Notes: generated by a model not told the origin, from the letters alone. A DNA stretch of 44,557 bases from Luminiphilus sp. (GCA_016778045.1 JADHQG010000008.1:1-44557), one strand, 5' to 3'. Counted from the first letter of the stretch, positions 1 to 10,122 are shown. Translations and numbers: made by a program.

Positions 1-349
1 CCCACTCCTCGCTGGTGAGGGCGGCTTTTAACTCTAGCCGTAGCTCAATGAAGCGTTCAGCTCTCTCGGCCTTCAACGTTCTGGCTTCTGCGAACAGTGC
101 GTCAAGCTCTTCAGCCGACCAGACTTTTTCTTCGGAAAAAGCCTGTTGGGTGCGTGCAATGAGTGCAGAGGTCTCGCTATTGCCTGACGACATGAAGTCT
201 TCCATCGCCAGCAGAATGTCCAGGGCGGTCTGGCGACGCTGCGGATCGTCGACAGCGCTCTCGATGTTATCTTGACCCTCTGCAATGAATGTCGAGAGAT
301 CGTAACTACCCCCTCCCAGAAGCATCACAGTCAGCAACGCAATGAGCAT
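1..349 (-). CDS. Small exported or membrane-anchored protein, C-terminus cut by window edge
   Basis: The minus-strand frame opens with ATG at 349 and runs off the left edge, leaving about 116 residues. Residues 1-13 are hydrophobic (MLIALLTVMLLGG), fitting a short signal or anchor. The rest is acidic and looks helical, ending at the edge in a stretch of the type ELRLELKAALTSEEW. The start lies 3 bp after the stop of the preceding lipoprotein gene (353-790), so the two are probably co-transcribed. The upstream lipoprotein has a similar tail (SSLTSEELIEL), so the two may be distant paralogues. 'LTxEE/Q-W' helical tails also occur in small periplasmic stress proteins of the CpxP/Spy type, but that link is only suggestive. 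Function unknown. Confidence 0.6.
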   Translation of the reverse strand, partial: MLIALLTVMLLGGGSYDLSTFIAEGQDNIESAVDDPQRRQTALDILLAMEDFMSSGNSETSALIARTQQAFSEEKVWSAEELDALFAEARTLKAERAERFIELRLELKAALTSEEW

Positions 350-352
350 GTC

Positions 353-790
353 TTAACTCCCGTTCAGTAGCGTCAGTGTTTGCGCAGCGAACTCCGCGCG
401 CTCGGGGTAGAGCTCGATCAACTCTTCGCTGGTCAGAGAAGATTGAAATGTCGCGATGAGCTCAATCAGCGTCTCCAAGTCACTGCTGTTGCTCGATTGG
501 TTTGCGGTGACAGTGGCGCTTAGTTGTTCCGGCGTGGCATCGAAGTCTGCATTGGTCTTGGAGAAGGCCTTTACAGCTTCGTCTTTACGCTCCACCGCCT
601 GGCGAATCAGGCTATCGGCCTGCTGCAGCGCAGTCATTGCGCTGTCTCGCCTGGATGCATCATCCACATGCAGCGCCAAACCATTGTTGAGGCCAGTAAC
701 GGCCTGAACATAGCCCTCGCTGATAGGTTGCGTCTTATTGCTACTGCATCCCGCTATAGCACTGAGCAACAAACCAATGAAAAGCCACAT
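353..790 (-). CDS. Small putative lipoprotein, unknown function
   Basis: I chose the ATG at 790 because it gives a textbook lipoprotein signal: MWLFIGLLLSAIAGC with a lipobox (IAGC) around residues 12-15, followed by SSNKTQ. A GGAG-containing ribosome site lies about 5 bases upstream. The frame stays open to 949, but the longer version would bury the signal and overlap the upstream gene. The mature part (about 130 aa) is polar and helical, rich in Ala, Gln and Ser. It contains ALQQADSLIRQAVERKDEAV, then an acidic tail with SSLTSEELIEL. It sits between an exported 239-aa protein and a small anchored protein in one minus-strand cluster. No family was recognised; an envelope role is inferred from the lipobox. 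Confidence 0.65.
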   Translation of the reverse strand: MWLFIGLLLSAIAGCSSNKTQPISEGYVQAVTGLNNGLALHVDDASRRDSAMTALQQADSLIRQAVERKDEAVKAFSKTNADFDATPEQLSATVTANQSSNSSDLETLIELIATFQSSLTSEELIELYPERAEFAAQTLTLLNGS

Positions 791-887
791 CCTCGCTCCG
801 GGTTGACACGGAGGCCATCGGCGCAAGCCGGATGCATGTTGGGGCGGCGTGTTGTAACAGGCGCGTAACGTCATGTTTCCCTCTTCA

Positions 888-1607
888 TTAACTGCCATCG
901 CACAGCATTCCGATTTCTTCGCGCTTGAGAGCGCGATTGTCGACGACACTGCCTAACGGCAGCTGCTCTCTGGCCTTTCTGCATCGTTGGGCTGCTGCCA
1001 CATTGTCTGGCCGCAACTGTCGTATCATAGCTTGATTGTCGGGGTTGCAGAAGCCGCGGTTCATGCCTCGCAGGTTGAGATAGTTGTTCACCCGCTCCAC
1101 TGCAACACAGTCGCCGGGGCGAAAGACCCGCTTGGCGCTGACGATCATTGTCATGCCGCCTTCACCCAGATCCACGGCGTAAAGCACGGCCTCATCAGCC
1201 GGCTCCTCCGGTTTCTCCTCAAAAGAGGACGGGGCCATGTCCTTCTCAGACGCATTGGTCGTTGGCGAGACATCGCCAGCAGTGCCCTCTTCAAAGTGAC
1301 CGGGTGGCAGCCCGCGCCACACGCCCGCGGGGAGAGTGGGGTCTGACCAAGTAGTCAGATAGTGTTGGGTCACCTGTCCAAACTGCACACTGATGCTATT
1401 GGCGTTCGAGGATTCATCCGACTGCGCAAACACGGCCCCGGTGGATAGGCTTAGACCGCTCCCCAGAGCGAGAGCGGCGCCAAGCCACCATGAGTCGCGT
1501 GGACCGCTACGGTGGCTGCACTCGGTGGCCGCCCGCACCGCACGCCCAACTTGGGTCTGACGCGGCTCGAATAATGTGATGAAGGAATCCCTCTGCTGCG
1601 GATCCAT
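888..1607 (-). CDS. Exported protein of unknown function with conserved-looking C-terminal domain
   Basis: 239 aa from the ATG at 1607. A cytoplasmic-looking N-terminus (about 38 residues) is followed by a hydrophobic stretch WWLGAALALGSGLSLSTGAV and an AFA-Q cleavage-like site near residue 61, so the protein is probably exported with an unusually long n-region. A Pro/Glu-rich linker (about 110-137) leads to a compact segment with MTMIVSAKRVFRPGDCVAVE and NYLNLRGMNRGFC. That segment resembles the C-terminal part of small outer-membrane or SlyB-like proteins, but I cannot name a family. The C-terminal region has three cysteines in all (the PGDC, GFC and RC positions) plus one in the final GMLC. 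It is the first gene of a three-gene cluster reading left. A later in-frame start would shorten the n-region. Confidence 0.55.
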   Translation of the reverse strand: MDPQQRDSFITLFEPRQTQVGRAVRAATECSHRSGPRDSWWLGAALALGSGLSLSTGAVFAQSDESSNANSISVQFGQVTQHYLTTWSDPTLPAGVWRGLPPGHFEEGTAGDVSPTTNASEKDMAPSSFEEKPEEPADEAVLYAVDLGEGGMTMIVSAKRVFRPGDCVAVERVNNYLNLRGMNRGFCNPDNQAMIRQLRPDNVAAAQRCRKAREQLPLGSVVDNRALKREEIGMLCDGS

Positions 1608-1816
1608 AGCTAACCTCTAGGTTCTGTCATCCCAGTATGCCTTACTCTCGGTTCGCGTGGTGCGCTGCTTGGCGGGGGGAGCTGACCCGGGGATATTCCA
1701 ACCTGTCTTAATAAATAACTTTTAGTAATAAACCACAAAAGTGATAGACGCTTTCTTTTCTGGTACCTTCGTGCGGCAATGTAAGAAGAACCAGAACAAA
1801 TTTCTCAGGGGCAGCA

Positions 1817-2824
1817 ATGGGACAAGCGATCAGTACTTCGGCGCTATGGGGCGCCAAGCCGCTTCTCAAGACCTCCAAATGCTTGGATCGCTTTGAGCGA
1901 ACCATCGATGCGGCCTCTGATCCCTTTGGCTTGGGGCCGATGCTGGTGTCAACCGACGTGGCGACAATTCTGGATGCGCTCTGCGCTGATTCGAATCTCC
2001 CTTTGTTGAAACTGGCCGAAGCGCAGGACCATCGGGTCAGCGGCGTGATGGCGCCGTTGATTGAGCGTTCCAAGACCGTTGCTGACGCGCTGCGCGTTGT
2101 GCTGATGTTTAATTGCCGCCACGCTGAGCCGCTGTATTGGACAGGTAGCATGCGAGGTGATCATGCGGCGCTCACGGCCTGGCTCGACCGACCCGCAGAT
2201 ATCTCGATCTCTCAGGCTGAGCGGATGTGTGTATTAGGCGTATTCCAATTGGTTGCGGGGTTCAAATCTGCCTTGGGCGACGCGTTTCAGCCCACGTTGA
2301 TTCGCATTAAACCGTGTTGGTCGGGCACAGAATGGCCCAGCAATTTCCTAGGCGTACCGATCCAGAGTAACGCACCCGAAACTGAATTATTGATGTCGCG
2401 CGCCTGCCTGACCTTGCCCAATCCTCTTCGTCGAGAGATTGTAGACACGCCAGAGTTGGTGAGAGAACTAGATCGGTATCAGGAAGACGCAAAAGCCGAA
2501 TTACTGCGCAACGATACCTGCAGTTGGATCAGAGGCCACCTGCCTTCTGGTGATTGCGACTTGACTCAGCTGGCGGCGCGCCTCAACTGTGACAAGCGCA
2601 CACTGCAGCGCCGCTTTGAGCGAGAATTGTCCTGCCGATTCTCGGATCTGGTCGACGATGTGCGCGCCGAGATGTGTGTGCCGCTTTTGGACAGTGGCGT
2701 GTTTCCCATGCAGACCATCGCCGAGCAACTCGGATACGCCACCTCGGGCAACTTTAGCCGCTTTTTCCAGAGGCGCTTCGGTTGCACCCCTCGGGATTGG
2801 ACCCGCCTGGCTCTCACAGCCTGA
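1817..2824 (+). CDS. AraC-family transcriptional regulator
   Basis: 335 aa. The C-terminal 95 residues form the AraC/XylS double helix-turn-helix: first helix pair LTQLAARLNCDKRTLQRRF (about 239-257), second pair QTIAEQLGYATSGNFSRFFQ (about 296-315), then the typical RRFGCTPRDW ending. The N-terminal 200 residues look like the 'arabinose-binding-like' domain found in OruR/ArgR-type regulators of fatty-acid or amino-acid catabolism; its ligand is unknown. The start at 1817 has AGGGG about 6 bases upstream. It stands alone on the plus strand, divergent from the exported-protein cluster across a 209-bp region with an AT-rich block around 1705-1740 that probably holds promoters. It occupies the place where thrS usually precedes infC. 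Its regulon cannot be read from the window. Confidence 0.85.
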   Translation: MGQAISTSALWGAKPLLKTSKCLDRFERTIDAASDPFGLGPMLVSTDVATILDALCADSNLPLLKLAEAQDHRVSGVMAPLIERSKTVADALRVVLMFNCRHAEPLYWTGSMRGDHAALTAWLDRPADISISQAERMCVLGVFQLVAGFKSALGDAFQPTLIRIKPCWSGTEWPSNFLGVPIQSNAPETELLMSRACLTLPNPLRREIVDTPELVRELDRYQEDAKAELLRNDTCSWIRGHLPSGDCDLTQLAARLNCDKRTLQRRFERELSCRFSDLVDDVRAEMCVPLLDSGVFPMQTIAEQLGYATSGNFSRFFQRRFGCTPRDWTRLALTA

Positions 2825-3128
2825 CCCGTTGCATAAGGCGGGTAGGGAACTCGGTACCCTGATGGCCTTATCAACGGTGAGCAATCGCCGCTGACAATGG
2901 TTCGCCTGTCGCGGGGTGCATATCTGCCGCTGGCAACACTCACAGCCCCGACTCTCTAACCCTGCGGGAGTGCGCGGAGGAGCAATTTATCGCCCTTCTT
3001 TTTTCTTGTGAATCGGTGTTTCGGGCAGTAAACTCGCGCTCCTGTTTGTGTTGGAGGAAGTGCCCGATTGTTCTCAGTAGTCCGGATACCTGCCCCCAAC
3101 AGTGAAACCTTGATGGGAGAGAGGCAGT
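2825..3128 (+). other. Intergenic region: infC promoter and leader, no gene seen
   Basis: About 300 bp between the AraC-type gene and infC. No credible coding frame was seen. It contains a sigma70-like promoter at 3006-3034 and a leader of roughly 90 nt before the infC start. No strong intrinsic terminator for the upstream gene was found. There is no remnant of threonyl-tRNA synthetase. Confidence 0.6.
3006..3034 (+). promoter_or_regulatory. Putative sigma70 promoter of infC operon
   Basis: TTGTGA at 3006-3011, a spacer of exactly 17 bp and TAAACT at 3029-3034. Each hexamer matches consensus at 4 of 6 positions. Transcription would start near 3041, giving a leader of about 88 nt before infC. 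This is inferred from sequence only. Confidence 0.45.
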
Positions 3129-3656
3129 ATCAAGAGCGAAGGCAACAGCAAAAAGGCGCTGACTAACGACCAGATTACGGCGGAGAACATCCGCTTGGTT
3201 AATGAGAAAGGCGAGCAGGTTGGCATTGTGACCAACGCTGAGGCTCAGGCCGCTGCGGAAGCCGTCGGCATGGATCTGGTGATGATGGCGGAGAACGACC
3301 CGCCCGTCTGCAAAATCATGGACTATGGCAAGCACGTCTTTGAGTCCAAGAAGCAGAAAGCAGCACAGCGAAAACGTGCCAAACGCACCCAAATCAAGGA
3401 AATGAAGTTTCGTCCAGGGACGGAGGAAGGAGACTATCAGGTAAAGCTGCGCAACCTGGTGCGTTTCCTCGAAAACGGCGATAAGGCCAAAGTCACGCTG
3501 CGTTATCGCGGCCGTGAAATGGCCCACCAGGAAATCGGCATGGAGTTACTCAAGCGAGTAGAGGCTGATCTGGCAGAGTTAGGTAATGTCGAGCAGTTCC
3601 CGAAAATGGAAGGTCGACAGCTGACGATGGTCATCGCCCCCAAAAAGCGGAGTTAG
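3129..3656 (+). CDS. infC: Translation initiation factor IF-3 (AUC start)
   Basis: IF-3 binds the 30S subunit, keeps subunits apart and checks start codons and the initiator tRNA. The protein has an N-terminal domain ([24 protein letters not shown]) and a C-terminal domain ([34 protein letters not shown]). There is no ATG or GTG in frame ahead of the conserved N-terminus. The frame opens with ATC AAG AGC GAA at 3129, which aligns with the AUU-started IKRE N-terminus I recall for Pseudomonas IF-3. A purine-rich site (GGGAGAGAGG) ends a few bases upstream. A start at TTG 3195 would remove conserved N-terminal residues. With the AUC start the protein has 175 residues, near the family norm. AUU/AUC starts are the known basis of IF-3 autoregulation. 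First gene of the infC-rpmI-rplT unit. Confidence 0.95.
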   Translation: MKSEGNSKKALTNDQITAENIRLVNEKGEQVGIVTNAEAQAAAEAVGMDLVMMAENDPPVCKIMDYGKHVFESKKQKAAQRKRAKRTQIKEMKFRPGTEEGDYQVKLRNLVRFLENGDKAKVTLRYRGREMAHQEIGMELLKRVEADLAELGNVEQFPKMEGRQLTMVIAPKKRS

Positions 3657-3734
3657 TGGCCCGTGAATGCCCTGACGTCCGATGATGTTAACCACGGCTG
3701 AGAAATCGGTGCGTGCCAATGCGGAGTAGTAAAC

Positions 3735-3929
3735 ATGCCTAAAGCAAAAATTCACAGCGGGGCCGCCAAGCGGTTTAAAAAAACGGCAGGTGGTTATAAG
3801 CGCAAGAGTGCTTATAAGAGCCACATCCTGACCAAAATGACGACCAAGCGTAAGCGACAGTTGCGAGGGACTTCGATGATTCATAAGTCAGACGAAGTAC
3901 TAATCGATCGCATGCTGCGCGCTAAATAA
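3735..3929 (+). CDS. rpmI: 50S ribosomal protein L35
   Basis: 64 aa, highly basic, full length for L35. The N-terminus [17 protein letters not shown] and the C-terminus [12 protein letters not shown] are typical of the family. It lies 78 bp after infC and 28 bp before rplT, the conserved gammaproteobacterial order. In E. coli, L20 represses rpmI-rplT translation by binding an RNA structure upstream of rpmI. Whether the 78-bp spacer here folds that way was not tested. Confidence 0.97.
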   Translation: MPKAKIHSGAAKRFKKTAGGYKRKSAYKSHILTKMTTKRKRQLRGTSMIHKSDEVLIDRMLRAK

Positions 3930-3957
3930 CGCTGTATTTCATCAGGAGACCTGACCT

Positions 3958-4317
3958 ATGCCTCGCGTAAAACGTGGAGTGACGGCGCACCGTCGTCACA
4001 AGAAAATTCTTAAGAAAGCCAAGGGTTACTACGGCGCGCGCTCACGCGTGTTTCGAGTCGCCAAGCAGGCTGTCACCAAAGCCGGACAGTATGCCTATCG
4101 GGACAGAAGGCAGCGCAAGCGTCAGTTCCGTGCGCTGTGGATTACCCGCATCAATGCTCAGTCCCGTGCCAATGGTTTGACCTACAGCCGACTGATAAAT
4201 GGCTTGAAGCGAGCGGATATCGCGCTGGACCGACGTGTCCTCGCCGATTTGGCGGTACACGACAAAGAGGCGTTTGCCGCGGTTGTGGAGCGCGCTCGCA
4301 CCGCTTTGGCTGCTTAA
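3958..4317 (+). CDS. rplT: 50S ribosomal protein L20
   Basis: 119 aa, full length. L20 is an early 23S rRNA-binding assembly protein. Recognisable family segments are [19 protein letters not shown] at the N-terminus, [18 protein letters not shown], and [20 protein letters not shown]. The start has AGGAG about 10 bases upstream. It is followed at once by an intrinsic terminator (4338-4365). L20 is also the translational repressor of its own operon in E. coli. Confidence 0.97.
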   Translation: MPRVKRGVTAHRRHKKILKKAKGYYGARSRVFRVAKQAVTKAGQYAYRDRRQRKRQFRALWITRINAQSRANGLTYSRLINGLKRADIALDRRVLADLAVHDKEAFAAVVERARTALAA

Positions 4318-4337
4318 CGACGCCTGACTAACACAAC

Positions 4338-4365
4338 AAAGGGGAGGCGCTTGTCTCCCCTTTTT
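4338..4365 (+). terminator. Intrinsic terminator after rplT / before pheS
   Basis: A perfect 9-bp stem: AAAGGGGAG (4338-4346) pairs with CTCCCCTTT (4355-4363) around the 8-nt loop GCGCTTGT, and the T run continues to 4365. It would end the infC-rpmI-rplT transcript. In E. coli the equivalent place holds the pheST attenuator with the Phe-rich pheM leader. No Phe-codon leader peptide was seen here, so this is read as a plain terminator. Confidence 0.85.
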
Positions 4366-4368
4366 GTA

Positions 4369-5425
<1,057 letters not shown>

Positions 5426-5434
5426 GGTGGTAGC

Positions 5435-7807
5435 GTGATTCTCTCTGAAAACTGGTTACGTGAGTGGGTGAACCCCGACCTCGACGTTGAGGCGCTGGCG
5501 CACACGCTCACGATGGCGGGTTTGGAAGTTGATGCGGTGACACCCTTGGCGGACGGTCTCAATGGCGTCGTCGTGGCGGAGATCGTCTTGGCTGAACCGC
5601 ACCCCGATGCTGACAAGCTGCGCGTTTGCAGCGTCAACACCGGCACTGAGACGGTACAGATCGTTTGTGGCGCACCGAATGCCGCGGCCGGGCTCAAGGC
5701 GCCATTGGCGCAGCCCGGCGCGAAGCTGCCCGGCGGCATCAAAATCAAAAAGGCCAAGCTGCGTGGCGTCGAATCTCAGGGCATGCTGTGCTCCGGTGCC
5801 GAGTTAAACCTATCAGAAGACCATGACGGGCTCCTCGCACTGGCGGCGGATGCGCCGGTCGGTGCGCCGATTGAAGACTATCTCGATCTCAACGATCGAC
5901 TGATTGAAATTGGCCTGACACCCAACCGGGCTGATTGTCTCAGCATCGCGGGTGTGGCTCGTGACTTGGCAGTGGTCACGGAGACCGCGTTGAGTGCGCC
6001 TGCCATTGAGGCTGTGCCAGCGTCGATTGATCAAACGCTGCCCGTCGAGGTCACAGCGCCGTCTGATTGTCCGCGTTATCTGGGGCGCGTCATTCGCGAT
6101 GTCGATGTTTCCAGACCAACGCCACTTTACATGGTCGAGCGATTGCGCCGTGCCGGCATCCGGTCGATCGATGCGGTGGTAGATGTCACCAATTACGTGA
6201 TGCTCGAGCTTGGCCAGCCTTTGCATGCCTTTGATCTCGACGCGCTGGAAGGGGGCATAAGGGTACGAAAGGCCCAGGCCGAGGAGCGCATCACGTTGCT
6301 TGATGGTGAGGAGCGTGTGCTCACGCCGGATACTTTGGTCATTGCGGATCACCAGAAAGCCCTGGCCATGGCGGGCATCATGGGCGGAGAGGGCAGCGGT
6401 ATTAGTACCGGAACCCGTCACCTCTTTCTCGAGGCCGCGTTTTTTGCCCCTGAACTGATGGCCGGTCGGGCGCGCCACTATGGCTTGCACACCGATGCGT
6501 CCCATCGTTACGAGCGGGGCGTGGACCCCGAGCTGGCCTATCAGGCCGTCGAGCGCGCGACACAACTATTCCTTGAGTGTGTCGGCGGCGAGGCTGGGCC
6601 AGTTGTCGATATCACGTCTGAGGCGGATTTGCCCCGGCGCGAGCCTGTCACCCTGAAAGCTAGCTCCATCCAACGGATGTTGGGCATCGACCTGGCTGCC
6701 AATGAGGTCACGCGTATCTTCGAAGGCTTGGGTTTTACCGTAAAGGCCGATGCAGACAGCGGTAGCTGGCTTTGCACCGCACCCAGTTGGCGCTTTGATA
6801 TGGGCCGCGAAGCTGATTTACTTGAGGAGATTGCGCGCATTCACGGTTACGACAACATTCCCGTTGAACCCGTGCGTGGCGCGGCGTCAGCCGGTGCTCT
6901 AGCAGAGTCTGCATTATCACAGTCAGTGATCAAGCAGCGGCTGGTCGCTCGGGGATTCAACGAGGCCATCACCTTTAGCTTTGTGAGCCCGGAGCTTCAG
7001 CAGCTCATCGACCCGGTGATCGAGCCGGTCGCACTCAAAAATCCGATCTCCAGTGACCTCGCCGTCATGCGCACCTCACTGATTCCAGGGTTGCTGGGTG
7101 CTGCTGCTCACAATCTCAATCGCCAGCAAAATCGAGTACGGTTGTTTGAGACAGGATTGCGTTTTATGCCCGGCCAACAGCTGGCGCAAACACCCATGCT
7201 CGCTTTGCTGCTGTGCGGTCGCCGGATGCCCGAGGGTTGGTCATCGAGTGCTAAATCGGTCGACTTCTTCGACATGAAGGGTGAGATTGAGGCGCTGTTG
7301 CAGGCCGCCGATCAAACGCTGGCATTCCGTTCGGCAGTGAGGCCCGGTTTACATGATGGGCAGACCGCAGAAATCCTGCTCGGAGACGAGGTCATAGGCA
7401 TCGTGGGGCGCATTCACCCGCGCACAGCAAGCCACATGAACCTGCCCGAGCAGACGCTGGTTGCCGAGCTTATATTGGCCTCGGTAGCGAGCCGGGTCTT
7501 GCCGGATTATCAGGAGATTTCAAAGTTCCCTGAGGTGCGTCGGGATATCGCGCTATTAGTAAGTCGAGAAATTCCGTCGGCTGCCGTGGTTGATTGTGCT
7601 CGTTCTGCGGCGGGCCCATCGCTGGCCGACGCGCGAATTTTTGACGTCTATGAAGGCGATGGGGTATCGGAAAACGAGAAAAGTTTGGCCATCGGTTTGA
7701 CTTTCCGGGATCAAAGTCGCACCCTAACGGACGAAGAGATTGGTGAATCTCTGTTACAAGTTGTTGAATCCTTGGGCGAAAAATTGGGTGCCAAACTGAG
7801 GCACTGA
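5435..7807 (+). CDS. pheT: Phenylalanyl-tRNA synthetase beta subunit
   Basis: 790 aa, full length, GTG start at 5435 with GAGGTGG about 4 bases upstream. The N-terminus [13 protein letters not shown] is typical. Domains in order: tRNA-binding EMAP-like fold (about 40-150, with [14 protein letters not shown]), B3/B4 editing domain (about 210-380, including HAFDLDAL and [12 protein letters not shown]), B5 domain (about 400-475), the catalytic-like core fold (about 490-690), and a C-terminal FDX-ACB anticodon-binding domain (about 697-790, beginning near [16 protein letters not shown]). It edits mischarged Tyr-tRNA-Phe and forms the heterotetramer with PheS. It is followed by ihfA after 7 bp, the conserved order. 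Confidence 0.97.
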   Translation: MILSENWLREWVNPDLDVEALAHTLTMAGLEVDAVTPLADGLNGVVVAEIVLAEPHPDADKLRVCSVNTGTETVQIVCGAPNAAAGLKAPLAQPGAKLPGGIKIKKAKLRGVESQGMLCSGAELNLSEDHDGLLALAADAPVGAPIEDYLDLNDRLIEIGLTPNRADCLSIAGVARDLAVVTETALSAPAIEAVPASIDQTLPVEVTAPSDCPRYLGRVIRDVDVSRPTPLYMVERLRRAGIRSIDAVVDVTNYVMLELGQPLHAFDLDALEGGIRVRKAQAEERITLLDGEERVLTPDTLVIADHQKALAMAGIMGGEGSGISTGTRHLFLEAAFFAPELMAGRARHYGLHTDASHRYERGVDPELAYQAVERATQLFLECVGGEAGPVVDITSEADLPRREPVTLKASSIQRMLGIDLAANEVTRIFEGLGFTVKADADSGSWLCTAPSWRFDMGREADLLEEIARIHGYDNIPVEPVRGAASAGALAESALSQSVIKQRLVARGFNEAITFSFVSPELQQLIDPVIEPVALKNPISSDLAVMRTSLIPGLLGAAAHNLNRQQNRVRLFETGLRFMPGQQLAQTPMLALLLCGRRMPEGWSSSAKSVDFFDMKGEIEALLQAADQTLAFRSAVRPGLHDGQTAEILLGDEVIGIVGRIHPRTASHMNLPEQTLVAELILASVASRVLPDYQEISKFPEVRRDIALLVSREIPSAAVVDCARSAAGPSLADARIFDVYEGDGVSENEKSLAIGLTFRDQSRTLTDEEIGESLLQVVESLGEKLGAKLRH

Positions 7808-7814
7808 AGACGAT

Positions 7815-8129
7815 ATGACTGCGCTGACCAAATCTGAAATGGCCGACCGGCTCCACGAACGTCTTGGCTTAAACAAGCGCGAAGCCAAAGAATTGGTAGA
7901 ACAGTTTTTCGAAGAGATTCGAATTTGCCTCGAAAACAATGAGCAGGTAAAGCTCTCGGGATTTGGCAATTTCGATTTGCGCGACAAACGTCAGCGACCG
8001 GGTCGCAACCCCAAGACCGGAGAAGAAATTCCCATCTCTGCCCGCCGCGTGGTGACCTTCAAGGCCGGTCAAAAGCTGAAGGCGCGCGTGGATGTGAGCA
8101 TGGGCGAAGAAGGTCTGATTGATGTTTGA
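7815..8129 (+). CDS. ihfA: Integration host factor subunit alpha
   Basis: 104 aa, DNA-bending HU/IHF family. Signature segments are [10 protein letters not shown] at the N-terminus, the [29 protein letters not shown]-contact arm and [16 protein letters not shown]-alpha pairs with IHF-beta to bend DNA at promoters and recombination sites. The pheT-ihfA adjacency distinguishes it from HU and supports the alpha assignment. The last 8 bases overlap the start of the MerR-type gene, so translation is probably coupled. Confidence 0.96.
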   Translation: MTALTKSEMADRLHERLGLNKREAKELVEQFFEEIRICLENNEQVKLSGFGNFDLRDKRQRPGRNPKTGEEIPISARRVVTFKAGQKLKARVDVSMGEEGLIDV

Positions 8130-8481
8130 TCCACGGAATAATGACGAGCTACCGGCTATTCCCGGTAAGCGCTACTTCACCATCGGCGAAGTCAGCGAAC
8201 TGTGTGCGGTCAAGCCTCACGTGCTGCGCTACTGGGAGCAGGAGTTTCCTCAACTGAGCCCGGTGAAGCGACGTGGCAACCGGCGCTACTACCAGCGTGA
8301 GGACGTTGAGCTAGTTCGGACGATACGCAGCTTGCTGTACTCACAGGGGTACACTATCGGCGGCGCGCGACAGCGACTCAGTAATGAGCTTCGGGAACCC
8401 ACCCCAGTGGAGATTCAGGCGGCGATCCGCGAGAGCCTGAGTGATCTGGAAAAAGCCCGCTCCTTACTCTCTTCAGTTTAA
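8122..8481 (+). CDS. MerR-family transcriptional regulator
   Basis: 119 aa from the ATG at 8122, which overlaps the ihfA stop by 8 bases; a TTG one codon earlier is less likely. The winged helix-turn-helix is clear: [20 protein letters not shown], then [15 protein letters not shown] and [15 protein letters not shown]. It is short, with no cysteine metal-binding loop and only a brief C-terminal helix, unlike metal-sensing MerR proteins. This small MerR-like gene sits after ihfA in many gammaproteobacteria. Its target and ligand are not known to me. Confidence 0.9.
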   Translation: MFDPRNNDELPAIPGKRYFTIGEVSELCAVKPHVLRYWEQEFPQLSPVKRRGNRRYYQREDVELVRTIRSLLYSQGYTIGGARQRLSNELREPTPVEIQAAIRESLSDLEKARSLLSSV

Positions 8482-8505
8482 TCCCCAACTAAATTTGGGT
8501 ATGAT
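8477..8505 (+). promoter_or_regulatory. Putative promoter of tRNA-Pro
   Basis: A good -10 hexamer TATGAT (8500-8505) is followed by a GC-rich discriminator before the tRNA at 8517, as is usual for stable-RNA promoters. The matching -35 (TTTAAT, 8477-8482, spacer 17) is weak. Confidence 0.45.
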
Positions 8506-8516
8506 CCGCGTCCGTT

Positions 8517-8593
8517 CGGGGCGTAGCGCAGTCTGGTAGCGCACCACACTGGGGGTGTGGTGGTCGCAGGTTCAAATCCTGCCGTCCCGACCA
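8517..8593 (+). tRNA. tRNA-Pro (anticodon GGG)
   Basis: A 77-nt cloverleaf with the CCA encoded. The acceptor stem CGGGGCG (8517-8523) pairs with CGTCCCG (8583-8589), followed by discriminator A and CCA (8591-8593). The anticodon stem CCACA/TGTGG encloses the loop CTGGGGG, anticodon GGG. The T arm contains GGTTCAAATCC. Its position after ihfA-merR is conserved in gammaproteobacteria. Confidence 0.97.
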
Positions 8594-8783
8594 TCTTTTC
8601 TTTCGTCTCTCAGTCGAGCGACGGCTTCAAAACCAGACTTTATTGATGACCTCATTGGACAACCTGACTCGCGTACGGTGCGTGTTTTCCGCCAGCGCTC
8701 GGATGAGCGCATCGCATAGCCCAATACGCTGAGAGCCTCGCACGGATGATGTGGTACTTTGCTGACCTGAGAGGGAGGTCTCA

Positions 8784-10106
8784 GTGTCCGCAGATGCTCA
8801 CACACAATCCGGCAGTCGGCAGTGCCCACGGCACCTGGGGGATGTGGACCTCTTTGCCGCTGGCGCGCAGGAGCATTGGTACGACGCCTACCCGATCTTG
8901 CACCGAGATGCGCCAGTCCACCGCCTGTCGGGCGAGGGGCTCACACCCGACACCGACGCGTTCATTCTCAGCCGTTATGACGATATCAATCGGGTCGTCA
9001 AAGACCCGATTCGCTACACCCCTATTACTTCCCTCATGCTCGAGCAAATGGCGGCTGCCAAGACGCCTCCTGAAGACATGGATTACATCAACATGATGAT
9101 GGTTTCCATGCTGACGTTGCGCCCAACGGTCGAGCTCTGGCGGGCCCACCGCAAGGAGCTCACTGACCCCTGGGTAGGCCCGGGCGCCGAGCGGCATCGC
9201 GAGATGATTACCCGGCGCGTCGATGCCTTGATTGACGGGTTGCCGAGTGCGGGCGAGGTGGATTTTGTACAGGCCTTTGCAAGGCCGTTGCCGCAACAGG
9301 TGATGGCGGAGGTGCTGGGTTTTCCCGAGTCAGATATCCCGCAGCTGGCGGCATGGGGAGAGGCGCAGGTCATGCCCTTCGTTTACGGCGAGGGCCATTT
9401 GAACCGCCTGAGCGATGAGCAGCTGGCGGCACAGTTTACCCAGCTGAATGGCTTCAAGGAGTATGTGCAGGACATTGTTCGTGCCAAGCGGCAGTCCCCG
9501 GCTGACGACATGATCAGTTTTTTAACGCAAGTCACCTACGGCGCACTGGATCGCAAGCTCACTGATCTTGAGATCAACGGCATCGTGTATGCCATGGTTT
9601 TGGGTGGGCTGGAGACCACTCAGTACGCTTTGGAGCAGCAGGCGCAGTTGATTTGTGATCGGCCGGGGCTGTTTGAGGCTTTGCAGGCCGACCCCTCGCT
9701 GTTGCGGACCTTCATTGAAGAATCGCTCCGATTGCGGGCGCCCACCCAGGGGCTGTCGACCCGTCTGACCAGTCAGGATGAACGATTTGGCGAGGTCGAC
9801 GTGCCCAAAGGGTCGGTGCTGCATTTACGGTGGGCCGCTGCCAATATTGATCCTGAAGAGTTCGAGTGCCCGATGGACCTTCAGCTAGATCGCAAGGCGG
9901 CCAGCCGCCATCTCTCTTTTTCTGCGGGCCCCAGAGTCTGCCCCGGCGCGGGTATTTCACGCCTGGAACAGCAGATTTCTTGGACGCGGCTCCTCGAGCG
10001 GCTCGATTCCATTGACTACGGGTCCGACAACACTTTTTTGCATCAGCCCGGCATTATGTTGGGGACACTGCAACTCAATCTCGAATTGGTGAAAGCGGCT
10101 AAATAA
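8784..10106 (+). CDS. Cytochrome P450
   Basis: 440 aa soluble bacterial P450 monooxygenase, GTG start at 8784 behind GGGAGG. The I-helix oxygen-activation motif is LGGLETT (G274, G275, E277, T278, T279), the ExxR motif is E313-SLR316, and the heme-thiolate loop is FSAGPRVCPG with C386. There is no membrane anchor, so a separate ferredoxin and reductase are needed; none is adjacent. The substrate is unknown. Related soluble P450s act on terpenoids, fatty acids or aromatic compounds. It probably forms an operon with the ABM-like gene 16 bp downstream. Confidence 0.95.
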   Translation: MSADAHTQSGSRQCPRHLGDVDLFAAGAQEHWYDAYPILHRDAPVHRLSGEGLTPDTDAFILSRYDDINRVVKDPIRYTPITSLMLEQMAAAKTPPEDMDYINMMMVSMLTLRPTVELWRAHRKELTDPWVGPGAERHREMITRRVDALIDGLPSAGEVDFVQAFARPLPQQVMAEVLGFPESDIPQLAAWGEAQVMPFVYGEGHLNRLSDEQLAAQFTQLNGFKEYVQDIVRAKRQSPADDMISFLTQVTYGALDRKLTDLEINGIVYAMVLGGLETTQYALEQQAQLICDRPGLFEALQADPSLLRTFIEESLRLRAPTQGLSTRLTSQDERFGEVDVPKGSVLHLRWAAANIDPEEFECPMDLQLDRKAASRHLSFSAGPRVCPGAGISRLEQQISWTRLLERLDSIDYGSDNTFLHQPGIMLGTLQLNLELVKAAK

Positions 10107-10122
10107 AAAGGAGTCATGAATT

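Noticed and set aside
791-949. Longer N-terminus for the lipoprotein at 353-790
   Set aside because: It would place 53 residues before the lipobox signal and overlap the upstream gene by about 60 bp.
8517-8593. tRNA-Pro as an integration (att) site for the accessory block that follows
   Set aside because: I looked for a second copy of the tRNA 3' end downstream and saw none; no integrase or transposase is present, and base composition does not change noticeably.
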